Shown in pieces: positions 60,421-64,000 of a stretch of DNA of 64,000 bases (position 1 is the first letter of the stretch; every line of letters begins with the position of its first letter). The stretch comes from an uncultured Treponema sp. (lineage in GTDB: Bacteria; Spirochaetota; Spirochaetia; Treponematales; Treponemataceae): the NCBI GenBank assembly GCA_946615905.1, contig CAMOIE010000003.1, forward strand, positions 1-64,000. The letters are read 5' to 3'. The position numbers and the translations under genes are program-made. The notes beneath the pieces were generated by a model. That model was given only the letters and a program-made list of their open reading frames with translations, did no database searches and was not told the DNA's origin.

Positions 60421-61077
60421 ATGAATAATGCCAGTAAAACAGTGATTTTTGATATGGACGGCGTGCTTTTGGACACTGAGAGCGTGAGCTTTGAGTGCTG
60501 GAAGCGCGCCGCTTTTGATTTTAAAATCGAGGGGATTGAGTCAGTCTATAAAAAATGCGTCGGAATGAATCTTTCCGACATCAAATCCCTTTTGTCCGAC
60601 TATTACGGAAATAAAATCGACTCTGAAAAATTCTACGCCGCCACAGGCGACTACTTTCATATCATCGAAAAAGAGAAGGGCTTGAGCCTTATGCCCGGGG
60701 TAAAATCATGTCTTGAAAGCCTCAAATCTGCCGGGGTGACAATGGCGGTGGCCTCCTCGACAAGAAGCGAGAATGTCATGCGGCAGCTTACTAACGCCGG
60801 GATAATCTCGTATTTCAAGACGATTACGACAGGCGACCTTGTAAGCCATTCAAAGCCAGACCCTGAAATCTACCTGCTTTCTGCCTCCTCGCTCGGAGTC
60901 CGGCCGGAAAATTGTATCGCCGTGGAGGATTCCCCGAACGGAGTCCGCTCAGCCCATACCGCCGGAATGAAGTGCGTCATGGTTCCAGACCAGATTCAGC
61001 CGACTGCCGAAATTAAGAGCCTTGCCTGGAAGGTCTGCGCCTCCCTGACGGAAATCCCGCCCCTTGTCTTGCAATAA
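60421..61077 (+). CDS. HAD-family phosphatase / phosphoglucomutase-like
   Basis: A 218-residue haloacid-dehalogenase enzyme. Motif I is FDMDGVLLDTES (catalytic D12 and D14 region), motif II VASSTRS, motif III lysine in HSKPDPEIY and motif IV VEDSPNGVRSA. The cap domain type and spacing fit the beta-phosphoglucomutase/sugar-phosphatase branch. It begins 9 bases after fucO and may serve sugar metabolism with it. The exact sugar phosphate is not determinable. Confidence 0.9.
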   Translation: MNNASKTVIFDMDGVLLDTESVSFECWKRAAFDFKIEGIESVYKKCVGMNLSDIKSLLSDYYGNKIDSEKFYAATGDYFHIIEKEKGLSLMPGVKSCLESLKSAGVTMAVASSTRSENVMRQLTNAGIISYFKTITTGDLVSHSKPDPEIYLLSASSLGVRPENCIAVEDSPNGVRSAHTAGMKCVMVPDQIQPTAEIKSLAWKVCASLTEIPPLVLQ

Positions 61078-61132
61078 GACGGCTTAAATTTTAATAAAAC
61101 TGCAAAAAATTAATTTCTCTAAAGAAAATCTA

Positions 61133-61161
61133 TTGACTTCTTAACAAATACTGCATAAACT
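61133..61161 (+). promoter_or_regulatory. Promoter of the 168-residue gene
   Basis: TTGACT, a 17-base spacer and TAAACT end 8 bases before the ATG at 61170. No ribosome site lies between. Confidence 0.65.
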
Positions 61162-61169
61162 TCAGTATT

Positions 61170-61676
61170 ATGAAACTTGAAGAGGCGTTAGAGACAGTCC
61201 TGCATTCATATCAGGCTTATTACACGATTAAGCGTAATGACGGCCAGACGGACTTTCCGGCAGACTTCTCCGCGCTGGCGGAATTCCATTCGCATTCCGA
61301 GCAGTATTTCCTCGTCAAGGCGGCAAAAGTCGCTGACATTGATTCCAATGAATACGTCTTTTTTGCCCTTGTTCCAAGGCTGACAAAAGAAAAGGTCCGG
61401 GAGCTTTCAGAGCTTGCCTGGTCGGAAGGCTTGAGGAGGGTAAAGGCCGGCAGCGGTCACCGCTCGTCCGATGTCTCCCTGATTATCCTCTGCTCGACGG
61501 CGGACGATGAGGCTATGGCGCAAATCAAAAAAATGAGGAAGTACAAGTCCTACTTTTTTACGATTTACGGCTGGAGCCATTTCAGGCTTTTTGCCCGCGT
61601 GGTCGACTACAAGACTTCTGTCTGCAACCGCATGGGCGGGAACATCAAAAAGCTCTTTGAGGGTATAAAGATTTAG
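61170..61676 (+). CDS. Small soluble protein of unknown function
   Basis: A 168-residue cytosolic protein that I do not recognise. It is alpha-beta in character with alternating strands (EYVFFALVPRL, DVSLIILCSTAD, YKSYFFTIYGWSHFRLFARVV) and helices, without cysteine clusters or a nucleotide-binding loop. It has its own good promoter and precedes cstA by 59 bases with a small hairpin between. Linkage to cstA could mean a role in the same nutrient response, but this is inference. Confidence 0.68.
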   Translation: MKLEEALETVLHSYQAYYTIKRNDGQTDFPADFSALAEFHSHSEQYFLVKAAKVADIDSNEYVFFALVPRLTKEKVRELSELAWSEGLRRVKAGSGHRSSDVSLIILCSTADDEAMAQIKKMRKYKSYFFTIYGWSHFRLFARVVDYKTSVCNRMGGNIKKLFEGIKI

Positions 61677-61683
61677 GAAACTA

Positions 61684-61700
61684 CATCTGCAAAGCAGATG
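61684..61700 (+). repeat. Perfect 7-bp hairpin before cstA
   Basis: CATCTGC-AAA-GCAGATG lies 36 bases before the cstA ATG. There is no T run, so it is unlikely to be a terminator; it may be a leader hairpin or operator. Confidence 0.5.
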
Positions 61701-61735
61701 CATTTATAAAAAGTCTAACTTTTCAGGGGGAAAAG

Positions 61736-63466
61736 ATGACAGCAGTATTAATCATTATCGCAGCCTGTGCAATGCTCTTTGTCGGCTACGTGTTCTACGG
61801 CTCCTGGCTTGCAAAGCAGTGGGGAATCGACCCGGCGAAAAAAACACCGGCTTATGAGGACGCTGACGGCGTTGACTACGTTGCGGCGAAACCCGCGGTC
61901 CTTATGGGACACCACTTCTCTTCAATCGCCGGAGCCGGCCCGATTAACGGCCCGATTCAGGCCGCTGTTTTCGGCTGGGTTCCTGTCTTTCTTTGGTGCG
62001 TGATCGGCGGAATTTTCTTCGGTGGCTTGCAGGACTTCGGCTCTCTGTTCGCCTCAATCCGCCACGACGGAAAATCTGTCGGCGAAATCATCAAGGACTC
62101 CATGGGAAAGACCTCAAAAAAGCTTTTCATCATCTTCACTCTGCTCGTTTTGATTCTTGTAATCGCCTCGTTCGTAAACGTTGTCGCCGGAACTTTCTTT
62201 ACTGCTTCTGACGCAAGTCATTTCGGCTTTGTCCTGAACCCAAACCAGAACCAGGCGACCGCGATGATTTCCCTTCTTTTCATCGTTCTCGCAATCGGCT
62301 ACGGAATCCTCACGAACCGCCTGGGAGTAAAGACTCTCCCCGCGACAATCCTCGGAATCCTCGGTGTTGCTGTCGCAGTTTTCATCGGTCTTAAAGTCGG
62401 TCTCGCATTGAACCGCACGACTTGGATTATTTTGATCGGCGCATACATCACAATCGCATCTTTGGTTCCTGTCTGGATTCTCCTCCAGCCCCGTGACTAC
62501 CTCTCATCATTCCTCTTGTACGCTATGATGGCCCTCGCCTTGATCGGAATCCTTGTCTCGGCAATCGGCGGAACCGCCTCATTCGAGCTTCCCGCTTTCA
62601 CAGGCTGGTCAACAAAAATCGGAACCATGTTCCCGGCTTTGTTCATCACTGTAGCCTGCGGAGCCTGTTCTGGCTTCCACTCATTGATTTCTTCTGGAAC
62701 TACTTCAAAACAGCTCGACAACGAGAAGAACGCCAAGGCAATCGGCTACGGTTCCATGCTCATCGAGTCAGCATTGGGAATCCTCTCTTTGATCGCCCTC
62801 GGAATGGTCTCCAGCCAGTACGTCCAGAACGGTGGAATCACAAAAGCCCCGCCGGTTATCTTCGCCGCCGGAATCTCAAAGATGTTCGGAGGAAACAACG
62901 CGATTTACGCCCTCATGACATTGAGCGTATCAGTATTCGCCTTGACATCCCTTGACACAGGAACCCGTTTGAGCCGCTTTATGTTCACGGAGCTTTTCCT
63001 CAAGGAGAATGAGAAGACCTGGCAGGAGGCGAAAAATCCTGTCCGCAAGGCTCTCGCATTCCCGATCACAGGAACCCTTTTGATGGTAGTGGTTGGCTGT
63101 GTTTTGGGCGGACTCTCGCTCTCACAGATTTGGGGACTTTTCGGTGCCGCAAACCAGCTCTTGGCCGGAATCGCATTGATGGCAGTCGCCGCGTGGCTTG
63201 GTGAGGTCGGAAAGAACAACAAGATGTTCCTGATTCCGACAGTATTCATGCTTGCCGCGACATTGAGCCAGCTTGTCCTCACGATTTACAAGAAAGTCTC
63301 TGCGATGGCCGCCGGAGCTGAGAACGCCTTCCACTGGGGCAACTGCTTCCAGTTGGTCTTCGCCGCCGCTATGACAGTTCTTGCAGTCGTCCTCGTGGTC
63401 GAGGGTGTGCGCACGTTCTCAAAGCAGTCAAAGTCTGCAAAGGCTAAAGTAGCCCAGGTAGCATAG
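61736..63466 (+). CDS. cstA: Carbon starvation protein CstA (peptide/pyruvate transporter family)
   Basis: A 576-residue integral membrane protein with about 15-17 helices. The family signatures GHHFSSIAGAGPINGP near 59 and LFGAANQLLAGIALM near 468 are both clear. CstA proteins take up peptides or pyruvate when carbon is scarce. A length of 576 is that of the shorter, non-enterobacterial members. An AGGGGG ribosome site precedes the ATG. A terminator follows 87 bases after the stop, so it is transcribed alone or with the preceding small gene. Confidence 0.94.
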   Translation: MTAVLIIIAACAMLFVGYVFYGSWLAKQWGIDPAKKTPAYEDADGVDYVAAKPAVLMGHHFSSIAGAGPINGPIQAAVFGWVPVFLWCVIGGIFFGGLQDFGSLFASIRHDGKSVGEIIKDSMGKTSKKLFIIFTLLVLILVIASFVNVVAGTFFTASDASHFGFVLNPNQNQATAMISLLFIVLAIGYGILTNRLGVKTLPATILGILGVAVAVFIGLKVGLALNRTTWIILIGAYITIASLVPVWILLQPRDYLSSFLLYAMMALALIGILVSAIGGTASFELPAFTGWSTKIGTMFPALFITVACGACSGFHSLISSGTTSKQLDNEKNAKAIGYGSMLIESALGILSLIALGMVSSQYVQNGGITKAPPVIFAAGISKMFGGNNAIYALMTLSVSVFALTSLDTGTRLSRFMFTELFLKENEKTWQEAKNPVRKALAFPITGTLLMVVVGCVLGGLSLSQIWGLFGAANQLLAGIALMAVAAWLGEVGKNNKMFLIPTVFMLAATLSQLVLTIYKKVSAMAAGAENAFHWGNCFQLVFAAAMTVLAVVLVVEGVRTFSKQSKSAKAKVAQVA

Positions 63467-63473
63467 AAGGCGT

Positions 63474-63493
63474 AGGGGAAAGGCCTTTCCCCT
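63474..63493 (+). repeat. 20-bp perfect palindrome after cstA
   Basis: AGGGGAAAGG followed by its exact reverse complement, centred 17 bases after the cstA stop. No T run follows directly; the true terminator is further on. Confidence 0.6.
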
Positions 63494-63552
63494 GGTTCGT
63501 ACTTCGTTGCTCACACACCCCATTCTACGGTGGCTCTGCCCCCGTAACGCCC

Positions 63553-63589
63553 CCGCCCTGGTTTTTACTGGAGCGGGGATTTTTTTTGT
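63553..63589 (+). terminator. Intrinsic terminator of cstA
   Basis: CCCCGC pairs with GCGGGG across a 16-base loop, then eight T residues. Confidence 0.8.
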
Positions 63590-63613
63590 ATTGTGAAAGG
63601 CTTTTTTTTACTG

Positions 63614-63619
63614 TAGAAT
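63614..63619 (+). promoter_or_regulatory. -10 hexamer of the last gene
   Basis: TAGAAT ends 6 bases before the ATG at 63626, with no ribosome site between. Confidence 0.45.
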
Positions 63620-63625
63620 GTCTCC

Positions 63626-64000
63626 ATGCCTTTGTTTGAGAAAAAATCGATTGTTTTATATAAGAATTCACCTGCCATTGTCGGGGAGAGGGAGTCTGAC
63701 AAATTCACCATTGAATGGCAGTCTTCGCCCGCTAGTCCTACCGGGAAGAAAGCCGTATATTCAAGCCAAAAAGTCCGTGAAAAAGACGTGATTTTTCTTT
63801 GCGGTCCGGTCACTTCGCTTGAAAAAATTCTGGATATAAAAGCAGACTTCACAAGTGGAATTTCTGAGGCCAGGGAACTGCTGCTTTCTGACGAGGAGTC
63901 GGCCTCAAGCCCTCTTGAATTTTCTGAATTGGTCTCAATTATCAAGGCTGATTTTTCAAACGATGACGCATGGCCTATTTATTCCGCGCTGAAAAACTCA
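63626..64000 (+). CDS. N-terminal part of a protein cut by the window edge, possibly RNase II-type
   Basis: The first 125 codons of a gene that continues past the window. The visible part begins with a small beta domain (IVLYKNSPAIVGE, then KFTIEWQ and KKAVYSSQKVREKDVIFL), followed by a charged helical stretch. This opening resembles the N-terminal cold-shock-like domain of some bacterial RNB-domain ribonucleases, but the catalytic part is not in view, so the assignment is weak. It appears leaderless. Confidence 0.6.
   Translation, partial: MPLFEKKSIVLYKNSPAIVGERESDKFTIEWQSSPASPTGKKAVYSSQKVREKDVIFLCGPVTSLEKILDIKADFTSGISEARELLLSDEESASSPLEFSELVSIIKADFSNDDAWPIYSALKNS

Overview
The window looks like chromosomal DNA of a host-associated spirochaete of the Treponema group. 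This is judged from the protein repertoire: an enlarged signal peptidase I, a Lol-type export cluster next to a predicted outer-membrane protein, a bacterial alpha-2-macroglobulin lipoprotein, and fermentative enzymes without respiratory genes. The assignment is inference; no database search was possible. Genes are dense on both strands and no gene-free stretch exceeds 300 bases. The longest gaps are 38520-38794, 35541-35782, 37510-37682 and 43057-43219, and each except part of 35541-35782 holds recognisable repeats or regulatory structure.

Layout. 1-3.4 kb: tRNA-Glu with terminator, a JAMM-DinG helicase fusion and an acyltransferase. 3.4-12.2 kb (minus): a small zinc-ribbon protein, a Nudix hydrolase, a 1998-codon reading frame joining DNA polymerase IV to a large secreted or outer-membrane protein, and a membrane protein. 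12.4-17 kb (plus): two unknown proteins, trmB and ligA. 17-26.2 kb: an AT-richer type I restriction-modification operon, hsdM - KilA-N - hsdS - two-helix membrane protein - (hsdS tail remnant) - AlbA_2/HTH protein - hsdR. 26.2-33.3 kb: an alpha-2-macroglobulin lipoprotein converging on an M23 peptidase. 33.3-38.5 kb: an aminotransferase divergent from a LysR regulator, then metN-metI-metQ, with an unexplained folded RNA candidate between metI and metQ. 38.5-43.1 kb: an accessory segment with a single-chain DNA methyltransferase and two toxin-antitoxin modules, each behind the same roughly 200-bp block that carries a MITE-like repeat and a promoter. 43.1-45.3 kb: a lactate/2-hydroxyacid dehydrogenase and an M20 peptidase behind an element matching the metN leader. 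45.3-51.4 kb (minus): malic enzyme, fumarase, HPt protein, recO, recJ. 51.4-59.2 kb: lepB and a Lol-like cluster ending in a predicted outer-membrane protein. 59.3-64 kb: fucO behind a long hairpin, a HAD phosphatase, a small unknown protein, cstA, and the start of a possible RNase II-type gene.

How it fits together. Three themes stand out. First, there are two blocks of defence genes (type I R-M with passenger genes; methyltransferase plus toxin-antitoxin cassettes), both with traces of recombination. Second, an amino-acid uptake and fermentation regulon is suggested by matching ATAG-N7-CTAT elements placed 98 and 100 bases before the metN and dehydrogenase start codons, with a LysR-type regulator next to metN. 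Third, several genes have a -10 hexamer only 6-9 bases before the ATG and no Shine-Dalgarno sequence, which points to frequent leaderless transcripts.
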